Shown here: piece after piece, positions 18,776 to 28,479 of the stretch | Layout of the letters: each line of letters begins with the position of its first letter | Numbering within the stretch: the stretch's first letter is position 1 | Assembly (NCBI RefSeq): GCF_019598945.1 | Contig: NZ_CP080598.1 | Location: forward strand, 3,100,001 to 3,164,000 | Reading direction: 5' to 3' | Length of the DNA: 64,000 nt | Origin: Sphaerospermopsis torques-reginae ITEP-024 | GTDB taxonomy: Bacteria; Cyanobacteriota; Cyanobacteriia; Cyanobacteriales; Nostocaceae | Program-made: the position numbers and the translations under genes | Notes under the pieces: model-generated | Database searches by the model: none | What the model was told of the DNA's origin: nothing | Seen by the model: only the letters and a program-made list of their open reading frames with translations

Positions 18776-18937
18776 TAATGGCGAATAGTTTACGAGTAAA
18801 AATCAATATCATTAAAATATCATAAGTTTTACTAGATACTATTTATCTATTTTACCCAAATTGCTAATTATCTAAATCCTGTAAATCCTCAAATCCTGGA
18901 CATCCTGATTCAGACAATTTATTTAATTATTAAAATG

Positions 18938-19005
18938 AATCTGACGATAAAAACAGAATCTTCAACCTAGCATTTGCTAACCGTCAAATTTCCTATCGTC
19001 AGATT
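18938..19005. repeat. 12-bp inverted repeat in the gap between DUF2887 gene and pyk
   Basis: AATCTGACGATA at 18938-18949 and TATCGTCAGATT at 18994-19005 are perfect inverse copies with 44 bases between. The gap 18776-19122 also has a run of AAATCCT-like words near 18873-18905 and an AT-rich A/T hairpin with TTTTCAA heptamers at 19051-19112 that may end pyk transcription. No gene is seen here. Confidence 0.6.
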
Positions 19006-19122
19006 TATAAATCAGTCAAATTACAAGAACAGAAAGTTTCAAAAAAGCGGTAAAAATTAAAAATTAAAACAGATAATTGTTGGGTTTTAATTTTCAATTT
19101 TCAATTTTCAATTTTTAATTCT

Positions 19123-20892
19123 TTACGGTGTTCCCACTGCACCAGAATAAACCAAACCCCGCTGCATATCCAAAGTCAAAATTGACCCATCTTTTATTAC
19201 CTGTGTCGCTTCCTTCACACCAACAATAACAGGTACACCCAGACGTAAACCAATCACCGCTGCATGACTATTGAGACTTTCATCTTCAGTAATAATACCA
19301 CTAGCCTTGCGAATCGCATCAACAAAATCAACGCCTGTACTCGATGCCACCAAAATATCACCATGATTAAAATGAGTCGCATCTATACCAGTACGCACAA
19401 CCCTAGCGCGGCCACTGACAGAACCTTGTCCTAAACCAATACCTTGACCTAGTATCGCTGTCACCACTTCCACTTTAATCAAATCTGTAGACCCAGAAAC
19501 ACCTTGCAGTGTACCAGCAGTCATCACCACCAAATCACCCTCACTTAACAGGTTTTTTTCCTGGGCTACATTAATAGCAGCTTGGAAGGTTTGACCAGTA
19601 GAAGGTAAATCTAACACCAACAACGGTTTTACACCCCAAACCATCTGCAACTGTCGCGCCACATTGACATGGGGTGTGATGGCTAAAATTGGCGTTTTCG
19701 GACGGTATTTAGAAACATTCCGCGCAGTTGCTCCCGTTTGTGTCAAAGTCATAATTGCTGCTGCACCTAAATTCTCAGCAATTTGACCAACTGCTTGACT
19801 GATAGCATTAGGAATAGAACGTTTATCATCTCGCGTCAAACGGGAAGAATTTTCAGCTTCTTCCTGTTCAATGCGTTCAGCAATTCTTGCCATAGTTGCT
19901 ACCGCTTCCACTGGGTAACTACCTACAGCAGTTTCATTGGAAAGCATCACCGCATCCGTACCATCTAAAATCGCGTTAGCCACATCGGATACTTCTGCAC
20001 GGGTAGGACGGGGGTTGCTGACCATGCTATCTAACATTTGGGTAGCGGTGATGATGGGAATACCCAAACGGTTAGCAGTAGCAATTAACCGCTTTTGCAA
20101 CACAGGTACATCTTCTGCGGGCAATTCTACCCCTAAATCGCCTCTAGCTACCATTACACCATCACACAAAGACAGAACCGCTTCCATTTGTTCTATCGCT
20201 TCGTGTTTTTCAATTTTGGCAACTACAGGAACGTTTTTCCCGGTACTGGTAATTAACTCTTTAATTTCGATAATATCCTGGGGGTTACGAACAAAAGACA
20301 GTGCTACCCAGTCTACACCTTGATCTAGACCAAACATCAGATCCTCGCGGTCTTTGTCGGTCATGGCTTTGATGGATAAGTAAACTCCCGGGAAATTAAC
20401 GCCTTTGTTGTTAGAAAGTTTACCTGCAACTGTCACTCGACAATGTAAATCACCTTTATCGCGGTTAATTTCCTCAACAACCATTTCTACTCGGCCGTCA
20501 TCGAGGAGAATTTTTGAGCCAACAGGGACTTCTTCCGCTAAATAATCGTAGGTAACACAGCTAATTTCTTGAGTTCCTACCACTGGACGATTTGTTAAAG
20601 TGAAGCGATCGCCCTTAGACAACATGATAAAACCATTTTCAAATTGTCCCAAGCGAATTTTTGGACCTTGCAAATCTTGTAAAATTGCCACAGGTCTATT
20701 CAGTTCAAAAGCGGTTTGTCTAATTAACCGGATACTGCGCTGATGGTCAGCATGAGTGCCGTGGGAAAAATTTAATCGCAGCGTCGTTGCACCCGCTTCA
20801 ATAATTGCTTTCAGCATTTCTGGACTACTGGTAGCAGGTCCAACAGTAGCAACAATTTTGGTTCGGCGCAGAGAATCTCTTAATTGCGTCAT
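19123..20892 (-). CDS. pyk: Pyruvate kinase with C-terminal PEP-utiliser domain
   Basis: 589 residues. It converts phosphoenolpyruvate and ADP to pyruvate and ATP at the end of glycolysis, in the cytoplasm. Diagnostic motifs are RRTKIVATVGPATSS at the start, LRLNFSHG, the active-site VVAKIEKHEAIEQM, MVARGDLGVE and the ATQMLDSM helix. After the standard kinase C-domain (about 355-475) there is an extra domain with GQGSVSGRARVV, DILVASSTGVDFV and GIITEDESLNSHAAVIGLRLGVPVIVG, the phosphohistidine-type mobile domain found in Bacillus and many cyanobacterial enzymes. Here the motif reads SLNSHAAVI, so its histidine is kept. Transcribed alone. Confidence 0.97.
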   Translation of the reverse strand: MTQLRDSLRRTKIVATVGPATSSPEMLKAIIEAGATTLRLNFSHGTHADHQRSIRLIRQTAFELNRPVAILQDLQGPKIRLGQFENGFIMLSKGDRFTLTNRPVVGTQEISCVTYDYLAEEVPVGSKILLDDGRVEMVVEEINRDKGDLHCRVTVAGKLSNNKGVNFPGVYLSIKAMTDKDREDLMFGLDQGVDWVALSFVRNPQDIIEIKELITSTGKNVPVVAKIEKHEAIEQMEAVLSLCDGVMVARGDLGVELPAEDVPVLQKRLIATANRLGIPIITATQMLDSMVSNPRPTRAEVSDVANAILDGTDAVMLSNETAVGSYPVEAVATMARIAERIEQEEAENSSRLTRDDKRSIPNAISQAVGQIAENLGAAAIMTLTQTGATARNVSKYRPKTPILAITPHVNVARQLQMVWGVKPLLVLDLPSTGQTFQAAINVAQEKNLLSEGDLVVMTAGTLQGVSGSTDLIKVEVVTAILGQGIGLGQGSVSGRARVVRTGIDATHFNHGDILVASSTGVDFVDAIRKASGIITEDESLNSHAAVIGLRLGVPVIVGVKEATQVIKDGSILTLDMQRGLVYSGAVGTP

Positions 20893-21139
20893 GGGCGGAT
20901 TTCAGGATTTTTTGGATCTATCTGGGAAATAATGGTAAATTAAGCAGTCAATTCTTTTCAGTCACTGCTATATCAATGTCAATTAATATCAAAAGCAGTG
21001 AAAGTGGGGGTGAAGTATAGATTTGATTTCGTACAGTTAGTAACTTTATAGAAAAATCTCCTCAAACCACTTCCCCTAATCAGCAAGACTCCGGTTAAAT
21101 CTTACTATACAGAATCCCCATAAAAAAGCCAGATATAAC

Positions 21140-21417
21140 TCAGGATTGAGTCATAGACAAGTCAGAGTTAATTTTACTTCTCCACATCTCCACAGACCTG
21201 ATGGACGCTTCCAGCTTGTCTAAACTGTAATCTTGGATTTGATTAGCAGCAATCACTTCCTACCTGATCAGCTTCATTTCTGATTCAATCTCCTTGAGCT
21301 TTTCCCGCGCAGCAAACCCCCAGTTAGCAGCTAAAACCCAGTTGGCCTCAAAATAGTCAATAGCGTTACCAACATCATCACCCTTTCATTAATCATGGGT
21401 GGTTTTTCTGTGTTCAT
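21140..21417 (-). pseudogene. Decayed small gene, unknown family
   Basis: On the minus strand one frame reads GDDVGNAIDYFEANWVLAANWGF then AAREKLKEIESEMKLIR, one TAG stop, then EVIAANQIQDYSLDKLEASI and RSVEMWRSKINSDLSMTQS before its TGA at 21140-21142. The amino-acid quality is high on both sides of the in-frame TAG, and the ATG at 21417 is in another frame, so at least one frameshift and one nonsense change are needed to explain it. I do not recognise the family. The remaining parts of the gap 20893-21549 hold pyk upstream sequence and a terminator-like hairpin at 21457. Confidence 0.65.
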
Positions 21418-21456
21418 AAAATCCGCATGAGTAAGGATGTATCAATAATTTTTCAA

Positions 21457-21485
21457 AAAGCCACTCAATTAAGAGTGGTTTTTAT
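21457..21485 (+). terminator. Terminator-like hairpin upstream of the lipoprotein gene
   Basis: CCACTC (21461-21466) and GAGTGG (21473-21478) form a stem extended by A/T pairs, followed by TTTTTATTTT. It lies inside the longest open frame (from 21427), which argues that translation of the lipoprotein starts after it. It could end an unannotated short transcript. The A run on the other side makes it usable in both directions. Confidence 0.7.
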
Positions 21486-21549
21486 TTTGGGTGTAGAATT
21501 GGATTACCCTGAATGGGTTTTTACTACTTTTAGCATATTCATATTAATC

Positions 21550-22020
21550 GTGCGTAAGTATACAGTAATTGCTCCCGTGAGCCTAAGTATTGCTTTGTTG
21601 ATGACTGGTTGTAATGAGAGTAAAATCTCTCAGTGTCAACGATTGGTTAAAGTTGTGAATCAAGGAACTTCTTTGATTGATAACAATAAAGGAACACAAG
21701 TAACAACTAGCTTGCAACTCTCCAAAGATTTGCAAAATGTCACTAAATCAATTCAAGAATTAAGATTAGCAGATCCCAAACTCCAAGAAGTTCAAAGTAG
21801 TTTTGCCAAAGTTTTTGATAATCTCAGTCAAGCGATCGCAAAAGCTGGTAATGCTCTAGGTACAACTAAAACAGCAGAAGCTTCTACAGCAGGTAGGGTA
21901 AAAATCCAAAAGGCCAGAACAGACATTGAATCAACACTAACAGCAGCCGCTAAAACTGCTGGTAAAGAATCAGATACTTTTGGAAATCAGTTAAATGAAT
22001 ACTGTAGTCAATCGCAATGA
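21550..22020 (+). CDS. Small lipoprotein of unknown function
   Basis: 156 residues from GTG 21550. The N-terminus RKYTVIAPVSLSIALLMTGC is a lipoprotein signal with lipobox LMTGC, so the mature protein starts at that cysteine and is anchored to a membrane facing the periplasm or outside. The mature part is helical and rich in A, K, Q and T (QLSKDLQNVTKSIQELRLADPKLQEVQSSFAKVF), with three cysteines in total. A longer frame from ATG 21427 would bury the signal and run through a terminator hairpin, so the GTG start is preferred. No family recognised. Confidence 0.75.
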   Translation: MRKYTVIAPVSLSIALLMTGCNESKISQCQRLVKVVNQGTSLIDNNKGTQVTTSLQLSKDLQNVTKSIQELRLADPKLQEVQSSFAKVFDNLSQAIAKAGNALGTTKTAEASTAGRVKIQKARTDIESTLTAAAKTAGKESDTFGNQLNEYCSQSQ

Positions 22021-22116
22021 TTTTTGATTTTTTACCCCTCCTGTGTGGATATATTTGACCATTTTGGGCAATTAATTTATAATGAGTAGGAATTTAAAGA
22101 TATTTTAAACCTTCCA

Positions 22117-22149
22117 CCCAAAATATTTTATATTTTGGGTTATTTTTTG
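22117..22149 (+). terminator. Terminator hairpin after the lipoprotein gene
   Basis: CCCAAAATA (22117-22125) and TATTTTGGG (22131-22139) form a perfect nine-base stem followed by TTATTTTTTGG. It sits between convergent genes and could serve both. Confidence 0.75.
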
Positions 22150-22185
22150 GCTCTTGGGCAAAAGTTTTACATTTGTGATTAATTG

Positions 22186-22680
22186 CTAAACAATACAATC
22201 ACGTAGATCATTAAGAGTAATCATCAATGTCATCGGTTCGAGGGGAGACAAATTAAAACCTAAAGCCAAATAAAAATCCTTAGCTTCTTCAGAAATTGCA
22301 TGAACAATAATTCCTCTAATGCCAATGGTATCAGCGGCTTGAAGAACTCGTAAAGCAGCATCACGAAATAAAGCACGTCCTAACCCTTGACCTTGAAAAG
22401 AACTATCTATTGCTAATCGTGCCAAAATTACTACCGGAATGGGGTCAGGCATATTTCGCCGAAATTTACCTACAGCCGATTGTAAACTAATCGCTCCAGA
22501 AGCAAGAGCATAATATCCAATAACTTTATTATCCGCGCAAATCACAAAAGTTCTAGTTGCACCACTGATTTGATTCGCATAAGCTCGACGTTTTAACCAA
22601 TCATCAAGAGAAGCAATTCCACAGGAAAAATCAGTACAGGAGTGATGACTAGCCAAGGGTTCAGGGGGTGTGAAATTCAT
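22186..22680 (-). CDS. GNAT acetyltransferase toxin (TacT/AtaT-like)
   Basis: 164 residues from ATG 22680. The GNAT fold is clear: SGIASLDDWLKRRA-type start (here CGIASLDDWLKRRAYAN), VIGYYALASGAI, and the acetyl-CoA loop RLAIDSSFQGQGLGRALF near residue 100, then AKDFYLALGF with the catalytic-region tyrosine. Such toxins acetylate the amino group of charged tRNAs and stop translation; the tRNA target here is not predictable. ATG overlaps the antitoxin stop as ATGA (22677-22680), so the pair is translationally coupled. A TTG three codons earlier is a possible but weaker start. Confidence 0.9.
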   Translation of the reverse strand: MNFTPPEPLASHHSCTDFSCGIASLDDWLKRRAYANQISGATRTFVICADNKVIGYYALASGAISLQSAVGKFRRNMPDPIPVVILARLAIDSSFQGQGLGRALFRDAALRVLQAADTIGIRGIIVHAISEEAKDFYLALGFNLSPLEPMTLMITLNDLRDCIV

Positions 22681-22967
22681 TTCTGTTCCCAAGGGGGAGT
22701 TGTTTGCATGGTTTTACGTAAACGTTCATTAACTTGAGGAGGTGCATCTAGTAAGGCAGTAAATTCTGCATAAGCTTCTGGAGTAGCCCAAAAAATAGTT
22801 CGTTCCAGTAAAGTTTCTTCGGCTGCATTCCGCGCTGCTGCCAAAATAAAATCAGTTCTATTTTTACCTAGCACTTTGGCAGCCATATCTATCAAATCTC
22901 GTTCTTCTGGCTTAATGCGTAAGTTGAGCGTGTTGCGTGGAGTTTTGGTTTTTGTTTTGTTGGTCAT
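22677..22967 (-). CDS. DUF1778 antitoxin (TacA/AtaR-like)
   Basis: 96 residues. The N-terminal NTLNLRIKPEERDLIDMAAKVLGKNRTDFIL is the ribbon-helix-helix DNA-binding domain of DUF1778 antitoxins, followed by AARNAAEETLLERT and a C-terminal segment that binds the GNAT toxin. It is the first gene of the pair and overlaps the toxin start by four bases. A nested inverted repeat 37-81 bases upstream of the start is the likely operator for autorepression by the antitoxin-toxin complex. Confidence 0.93.
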   Translation of the reverse strand: MTNKTKTKTPRNTLNLRIKPEERDLIDMAAKVLGKNRTDFILAAARNAAEETLLERTIFWATPEAYAEFTALLDAPPQVNERLRKTMQTTPPWEQK

Positions 22968-23003
22968 GGTTGATGTTTTTGAGTTTAATTTGTGATGATA
23001 CTA

Positions 23004-23048
23004 TTTTACCATGTTGTAATGACAAAGACATTACAGGATTTGGTAAAA
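23004..23048 (-). promoter_or_regulatory. Nested palindromic operator candidate for the DUF1778-GNAT operon
   Basis: Outer arms TTTTACCA (23004-23011) and TGGTAAAA (23041-23048) enclose inner arms TGTAATG (23015-23021) and CATTACA (23029-23035). Both arm pairs are perfect and share the same centre within a base or two. Ribbon-helix-helix antitoxins bind such paired palindromes near their own promoter, which supports an autoregulatory site. Confidence 0.75.
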
Positions 23049-23201
23049 AAATTACCATCTGTGAATAAAGGTTTTAATGTCTATTCCTTGCACTTTCTTT
23101 CTCTTTTTCACACCTGAAACTCTTGATTTATATCAAAGGACGCAAAGCACACAAAAAATAGATAAAAAAATTGAGCGCAGCTTGCAAAGTGCGTATACAA
23201 A

Positions 23202-23236
23202 AACCCCCCACCTCGCGGCAGGGGATTTTTTTGTTA
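23202..23236 (-). terminator. Terminator of psaB
   Basis: On the minus strand CCCCTGCC-GCGA-GGTGGGG forms an eight-pair stem (two G-U pairs), flanked by A and T runs, 25 bases beyond the psaB stop. The flanking A and T tracts make it usable in both directions. Confidence 0.85.
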
Positions 23237-23260
23237 CTTACCTAAAACCAGCAGTTAGGA

Positions 23261-25492
23261 TCAACCGAACTTACCAGCAGTAGAAGCAATGAGGAACGCT
23301 GCGTAGGTAACGATGTAGCCAACAGTGAAGTGAGCTAAACCAACCACACGAGCTTGAACAATGGAGAGAGCAACAGGCTTATCTTTCCAGCGAACCAAGT
23401 TAGCCAGAGGAGTACGCTCGTGCGCCCAAACCAAGGTTTCGATCAACTCTTGCCAGTAACCTCTCCAGGAGATTAAGAACATGAAACCGGTTGCCCAAAC
23501 TAGGTGTCCGAAGAGGAACATCCAAGCCCAAACAGACAGGTTGTTCATGCCGTAGGCATTGTAACCGTTGATCAACTGAGCAGAGTTAGCCCAGAGGTAG
23601 TCACGGAACCAGCCCATCAAGTAGGTGGAGTTTTCGTTGAACTGAGCAACGTTACCTTGCCAAATACCCAGATGTTTCCAGTGCCAGTAGAAAGTTACCC
23701 AACCAATGGTGTTTAACATCCAGAACATAGACAGGTAGAAAGCGTCCCAAGCGGAGATATCGCAAGTACCGCCACGGCCGGGACCGTCGCAGGGGAACGC
23801 ATAACCGAAGTCCTTTTTATCGGGCATCAGTTTAGAACCACGAGCATCCAAAGCACCTTTAACAAGTACCAAGGTGGTGGTGTGGATAGCCAAAGCGAAA
23901 GCGTGGTGAACCAAGAAGTCGCCAGGACCAATGGTTAGGAACAAGGAGTTTGTTCCAGAGTTGATAGCATCTAACCAGCCAGATAACCAAACGTTACCGT
24001 AGTTGGGGTAGGCGGTGTAAGCTATGCTGTCAGGGTTAGACAACAAGGTGTCTAAACCGTAGAGAACTTTACCGTGAGCCGCTTGAATGAACTGAGCAAA
24101 TACTGGTTCAATCAAGATTTGCTTTTCAGGAGTACCGAAAGCAACTACTACGTCGTTGTGAACGTACAAGCCCAAGGTGTGGAAACCAAGGAATAAGGAT
24201 ACCCAGCTGAGGTGAGAGATGATCGCCTCTTTGTGCTGTAACATCCGGTCTAATACGTTGCCTTTGTTTTGTTCGGGATCGTAGTCACGAACCCAGAAGA
24301 TTGCTGCGTGTGCAAAAGCACCAACCATTAAGAAACCAGCGATGTACTGGTGGTGGGTGTACAGTGCTGCCTGTGTGGTGTAGTCCTTAGCAATGAAAGC
24401 ATAAGGAGGCAGAGCGTACATATGTTGAGCAACCAGGGAAGTAATTGTTCCTAACGCAGCCAAAGCCAAAGACAATTGGAAGTGTAAGGAGTTGTTGATG
24501 GTGTCGTACAAACCTTGGTGGGGCAGGTTAAACTGACCTTCGCTCTTGCTACCGGGAACTAAACCGGACTTGGAGTTGAGCATTTCTTTGATGCTGTGAC
24601 CAATTCCGAAGTTAGTGCGGTACATATGACCCGCGATGATGAAGATAACAGCGATCGCCAAGTGGTGGTGAGCCATGTCAGTCAACCACAAGGATTCTGT
24701 TTGGGGGTGGAAACCGCCCAAGAATGTGAGGATCGCAGTACCAGCACCAGTGGAAGTACCAAAAAGATGGCCAGCGGTGTCAGGGTTCTGAGCGTAAACA
24801 CCCCAGTTACCAGTGAAGAAGGGGGTTAAGCCTGCTGGGTGGGGAGCAACGGACAGGAAGTTATCCCAGCCTACGTGGATACCACGAGATTCGGGGATAG
24901 CAACGTGAACCAAGTGACCAGTCCAAGCTAAGGAGCTAACACCGAACAAACCAGCCAGGTGGTGGTTCAGACGGGGTTCAGCACTCTTGAACCAAGAGAG
25001 GCTAGGACGGAACTTGGGTTGTAAGTGCAACCAACCAGCGAACAGGAACAATGCAGCCAACAGCAACAAGCCCAAAGAACCAACATAGAGTTCTTGGTTT
25101 GTCCGCATCCCGATGGTGTACCACCAGTGATAAACACCGGAGTAAGCAATGTTTACAGGATTGCTTGCGCCAGCTTGGGTGAAAGCGTCAACTGCTGGTG
25201 CGCCGAAGTGGGGGTCCCAAATCGCATGGGCGATAGGACGGACATGAAGGGGATCTTTAATCCACTGTTCAAAGTTACCTTGCCAGGCTACGTGGAACAG
25301 GAGGCTGGAAGCCCACAAGAAAATGATTGCCAAGTGACCGAAGTGAGTGGCGAAAATCTTTTGGTAAAGATTTTCTTCTGTCATGCCATCGTGGCTCTCA
25401 AAGTCATTGCCCATTGCGATCGCATACCAAATGCGCCGCGTAGTTGGGTCCTGTGCGAGATCCTGGCTAAATTTTGGAAATTTTGTTGCCAT
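23261..25492 (-). CDS. psaB: Photosystem I P700 chlorophyll a apoprotein A2
   Basis: 743 residues, normal length. PsaB pairs with PsaA in the thylakoid membrane and holds P700, the early electron acceptors and antenna chlorophyll. The N-terminus [26 protein letters not shown] is conserved, and [23 protein letters not shown] near 560 carries the two cysteines that ligate the Fx iron-sulfur cluster with those of PsaA. Many histidine-containing membrane helices follow the family pattern. It lies 109 bases after psaA, with a stem-loop between, and ends at a strong terminator. Confidence 0.99.
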   Translation of the reverse strand: MATKFPKFSQDLAQDPTTRRIWYAIAMGNDFESHDGMTEENLYQKIFATHFGHLAIIFLWASSLLFHVAWQGNFEQWIKDPLHVRPIAHAIWDPHFGAPAVDAFTQAGASNPVNIAYSGVYHWWYTIGMRTNQELYVGSLGLLLLAALFLFAGWLHLQPKFRPSLSWFKSAEPRLNHHLAGLFGVSSLAWTGHLVHVAIPESRGIHVGWDNFLSVAPHPAGLTPFFTGNWGVYAQNPDTAGHLFGTSTGAGTAILTFLGGFHPQTESLWLTDMAHHHLAIAVIFIIAGHMYRTNFGIGHSIKEMLNSKSGLVPGSKSEGQFNLPHQGLYDTINNSLHFQLSLALAALGTITSLVAQHMYALPPYAFIAKDYTTQAALYTHHQYIAGFLMVGAFAHAAIFWVRDYDPEQNKGNVLDRMLQHKEAIISHLSWVSLFLGFHTLGLYVHNDVVVAFGTPEKQILIEPVFAQFIQAAHGKVLYGLDTLLSNPDSIAYTAYPNYGNVWLSGWLDAINSGTNSLFLTIGPGDFLVHHAFALAIHTTTLVLVKGALDARGSKLMPDKKDFGYAFPCDGPGRGGTCDISAWDAFYLSMFWMLNTIGWVTFYWHWKHLGIWQGNVAQFNENSTYLMGWFRDYLWANSAQLINGYNAYGMNNLSVWAWMFLFGHLVWATGFMFLISWRGYWQELIETLVWAHERTPLANLVRWKDKPVALSIVQARVVGLAHFTVGYIVTYAAFLIASTAGKFG

Positions 25493-25528
25493 AGGGTTGA
25501 TGATTCCTCTGACCTTTAGCCATTGCTA

Positions 25529-25596
25529 TCACTGCTACCAGTGAAATTTTGGATTTTGGGTTGGAGATTGATCCAAAACCCAAAATATTCACTGAA
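25529..25596 (-). promoter_or_regulatory. Stem-loop between psaA and psaB
   Basis: ATTTTGGGTT (25553-25562) and AACCCAAAAT (25577-25586) form a perfect ten-base stem, extended outward by CAGTGAA and TTCACTG with a small bulge. A second small stem TCACTG-ctac-CAGTGA is at 25529-25544. It is in the 109-base spacer of the psaA-psaB transcript and may act in RNA processing, stability or partial termination; the role is inference. Confidence 0.65.
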
Positions 25597-25601
25597 ATTT
25601 T

Positions 25602-27857
25602 TTAACCTACTGAAAGGATATGTGCATGGAAGAATGCCCAAGTAGTAGCAATTCCTCCGAGTAGATAGTGAGCTACACCTACTGCCCGACCTTGAGTGAT
25701 GCTCAATGCACGGGGTTGAATAGTAGGAGCTACTTTCAGTTTATTATGCGCCCAGACGATGGACTCAATTAATTCTTGCCAGTAGCCACGACCACTGAAC
25801 AGGAACATTAAGCTAAATGCCCAAACGAAGTGAGCGCCTAAGAACATGAGTCCGTAAGCGGACAGTTCACTACCGTAGGAGTTGATTACTTGTGTAGCTT
25901 GCGCCCACAGGAAGTCACGTAACCAACCGTTGATGGTGATAGCACTTTGTGCAAAGTTGTCACCTGTGATATGACTTACCACACCATCATCCACTGTACC
26001 CCATACATCAGACTGCATTTTCCAACTGAAATGGAAAATTACAATTGACAAGGAGTTATACATCCAGAACAGTCCCAAGAACACATGGTCCCAACCAGAA
26101 ACTTGGCAAGTACCACCACGGCCTGGACCGTCGCAAGGGAAGCGGAAGCCCAAGTTAGCTTTGTCTGGAATCAAACGAGAACTGCGAGCGTACAATACAC
26201 CTTTAAGCAGAATCAGCACAGTCACGTGAATGGTGAAGGCGTGAATGTGGTGAATCATGAAGTCGGCTGTACCTAAAGGAATTGCAGCAGCAGCTACTTT
26301 TCCGCCTACAGCTAACACACCACCGCCAAACACATAACTTACTGCTTCTAGAGCGTTAGGTGCGGTTGTTCCTGGTGCTAAGTGGTGTAAGTTTTGTACC
26401 CACTGAGCAAACACTGGTTGCAATTGAATTGCAGCGTCAGAGAACATATCTTGGGGACGACCCAATGCTCGCATGGTGTCGTTGTGGATGTACAAACCAA
26501 AGCTGTGGAAGCCGAGGAAAATACAAACCCAGTTGAGGTGAGAGATGATAGCATCACGGTGACGAATCACGCGATCCAATACGTTGTTTTGGTTAACAAC
26601 GGGATCATAATCACGCACCATGAAGATCGCTGCGTGAGCAGCACCACCAACAATCAAGAAGCCACCGATCCAAATATGGTGAGTGAAGATACACAACTGT
26701 GTAGCGTAGTCAGTTGCCAAGTATGGATAGGGGGGCATCGCGTACATATGATGCGCGATGATGATTGTCAAAGAACCCAAGAAGGCCAGGTTGGTAGCCA
26801 ACTGAGCGTGCCAAGAGGTGGTCAGGTTTTCGTAAAGACCTTTGTGGCCTTCACCAGTGAAGGGACCTTTGTGGTTTTCTAGGATATCTTTGATGCTGTG
26901 ACCGATACCCCAGTTGGTGCGGTACATATGACCGGCGATGATGAACAATACAGCGATCGCCAAGTGGTGATGAGCAATGTCAGTCATCCACAAACCGCCT
27001 GTTACTGGGTTCAATCCGCCTTTGAAGGTCAGAATGTCAGCATAAGTTCCCCAGTTCAAGGTGAAGAAAGGTGCTAAACCACTAGCAAAGCTGGGATACA
27101 ACTCTGTGATTAAGTCTTTGTTCAAAATGAACTCATGGGGCAAGGGGATGTCCTTAATGGCAACACCAGCGTCTAATAGCTTGTTAACTGGTGCGGACAC
27201 ATGGATTAAGTGACCTGTCCATCCCAAAGAACCGCAACCTAGCAATACTGATAGGTGGTGATTCAACATTGACTCCACGTTCTGGAACCATTCCAGTTTG
27301 GGAGCGCGTTTGTGGTAATGGAACCAACCAGCGAACAGGAACAAGCCCGCTAATACTAAGCCGCCAATGGCAGTTACGTATAGTTGGAAGGAGCTAGTGA
27401 TACCCCAGCCACGCCATACTTGGAACAAGCCAGAGGTGATTTGAATGCCGTGGAAACCACCGCCCATATCACCGTTTAAAATATCTTGTCCCACAATAGG
27501 CCAAACTGTTTGGGCGCTGGGCTTGACTCCTAATGGATCAGCCAGCCAAGCTTCATAGTTGGAGAACTTAGCGCCGTGGAATAACATTCCGCTTAACCAA
27601 ATCGTCACTACAGCCAAGTGGCCAAAGTGGGCGGAGAAGATTTTGCGAGAAATGTCTTCTAAGTCGCTTGTATGTGTATCGAAGTCATGGGCGAGGGCGT
27701 GCAGGTCCCAAATCCAGGTGGTGGTTTTTGGTCCTTTAGCTAAGGTTCTCTCGAAGTGTCCTGGTTTTGCCCATTTCTCAAATGAGGTGGGTACAGGATC
27801 GTTATCAACGATGACTCTTGCTTTTTTCTCCTCTCGCTCCGGAGGACTAATCGTCAT
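25602..27857 (-). CDS. psaA: Photosystem I P700 chlorophyll a apoprotein A1
   Basis: 751 residues, normal length. It is the larger core partner of PsaB in photosystem I. The N-terminus ([20 protein letters not shown]) is family-typical; [23 protein letters not shown] near 575 gives the two Fx cysteines. AGAGGAGGTCG directly upstream of ATG is a strong ribosome site. psaA is the first gene of the psaA-psaB unit; the leader has two stem-loops and a perfect TATAAT. Confidence 0.99.
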   Translation of the reverse strand: MTISPPEREEKKARVIVDNDPVPTSFEKWAKPGHFERTLAKGPKTTTWIWDLHALAHDFDTHTSDLEDISRKIFSAHFGHLAVVTIWLSGMLFHGAKFSNYEAWLADPLGVKPSAQTVWPIVGQDILNGDMGGGFHGIQITSGLFQVWRGWGITSSFQLYVTAIGGLVLAGLFLFAGWFHYHKRAPKLEWFQNVESMLNHHLSVLLGCGSLGWTGHLIHVSAPVNKLLDAGVAIKDIPLPHEFILNKDLITELYPSFASGLAPFFTLNWGTYADILTFKGGLNPVTGGLWMTDIAHHHLAIAVLFIIAGHMYRTNWGIGHSIKDILENHKGPFTGEGHKGLYENLTTSWHAQLATNLAFLGSLTIIIAHHMYAMPPYPYLATDYATQLCIFTHHIWIGGFLIVGGAAHAAIFMVRDYDPVVNQNNVLDRVIRHRDAIISHLNWVCIFLGFHSFGLYIHNDTMRALGRPQDMFSDAAIQLQPVFAQWVQNLHHLAPGTTAPNALEAVSYVFGGGVLAVGGKVAAAAIPLGTADFMIHHIHAFTIHVTVLILLKGVLYARSSRLIPDKANLGFRFPCDGPGRGGTCQVSGWDHVFLGLFWMYNSLSIVIFHFSWKMQSDVWGTVDDGVVSHITGDNFAQSAITINGWLRDFLWAQATQVINSYGSELSAYGLMFLGAHFVWAFSLMFLFSGRGYWQELIESIVWAHNKLKVAPTIQPRALSITQGRAVGVAHYLLGGIATTWAFFHAHILSVG

Positions 27858-27902
27858 TCGACCTCCTCTGTGAATAGGGAATGAGGAATCATGTACACCA
27901 CA

Positions 27903-27973
27903 GAGTGAATTTCACTCTTTGTCCCCAGTTGTTTTTTGGGGACCTGTGGATTTGTTGTTTCTGTTGAATTATA
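27903..27973 (-). promoter_or_regulatory. psaA leader: TATAAT and two stem-loops
   Basis: On the minus strand a perfect TATAAT box (27968-27973) lies about 110 bases before the psaA ATG. Downstream of it are GTCCCCA/TGGGGAC (27921-27943) and GAGTGA-att-TCACTC (27903-27917). The transcript start is inferred from the box; no good -35 box is seen. The remaining upstream gap to 28479 is AT-rich with no gene I can support. Confidence 0.55.
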
Positions 27974-28479
27974 GAGTCTGTACTTGTACTTTGTTGGAGA
28001 CATTTTAACAATAATTCAAAATCGCCAGATTTATTGTCATATCTGCCTTTTTATATTCAAAGCTATTGTAAAAAAGTCAATACTTTTTCTATTAAATTTA
28101 CAAACTATAACAATTCTTAAAACTTATGCTTAATCTTCAATCCTGCCATAAATCATAATTTTGGAACTGAATATGTTGCTTATGCTGAAATTTAAATCTG
28201 TAAATTTAGTGATAAATATTACTTAATTTTCATATTTTTCATCTTTATGTAAAGATATGAACCAAATTTTCTGTAAATCACAAAGTTACAACAGCTTGCC
28301 GTTTTCAGCAGTCAGCTTGCAGCAGCATAACCATTGATATGTAAGGCTTTTTGATGCAAATTTGTAACTAAGTAACCTGCAATTTGCTGTATATTCCAGT
28401 CTGGGTTCATGGTATCTGGGGTGTAGGGTGTAAAGTGTAGTTAATAAATTTTGCTGAATAAAATCATAGGTATAACAGC

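Noticed and set aside
24596-26882. Long open frames opposite psaA and psaB
   Set aside because: They are mirror frames of highly conserved genes and have no family-like sequence.
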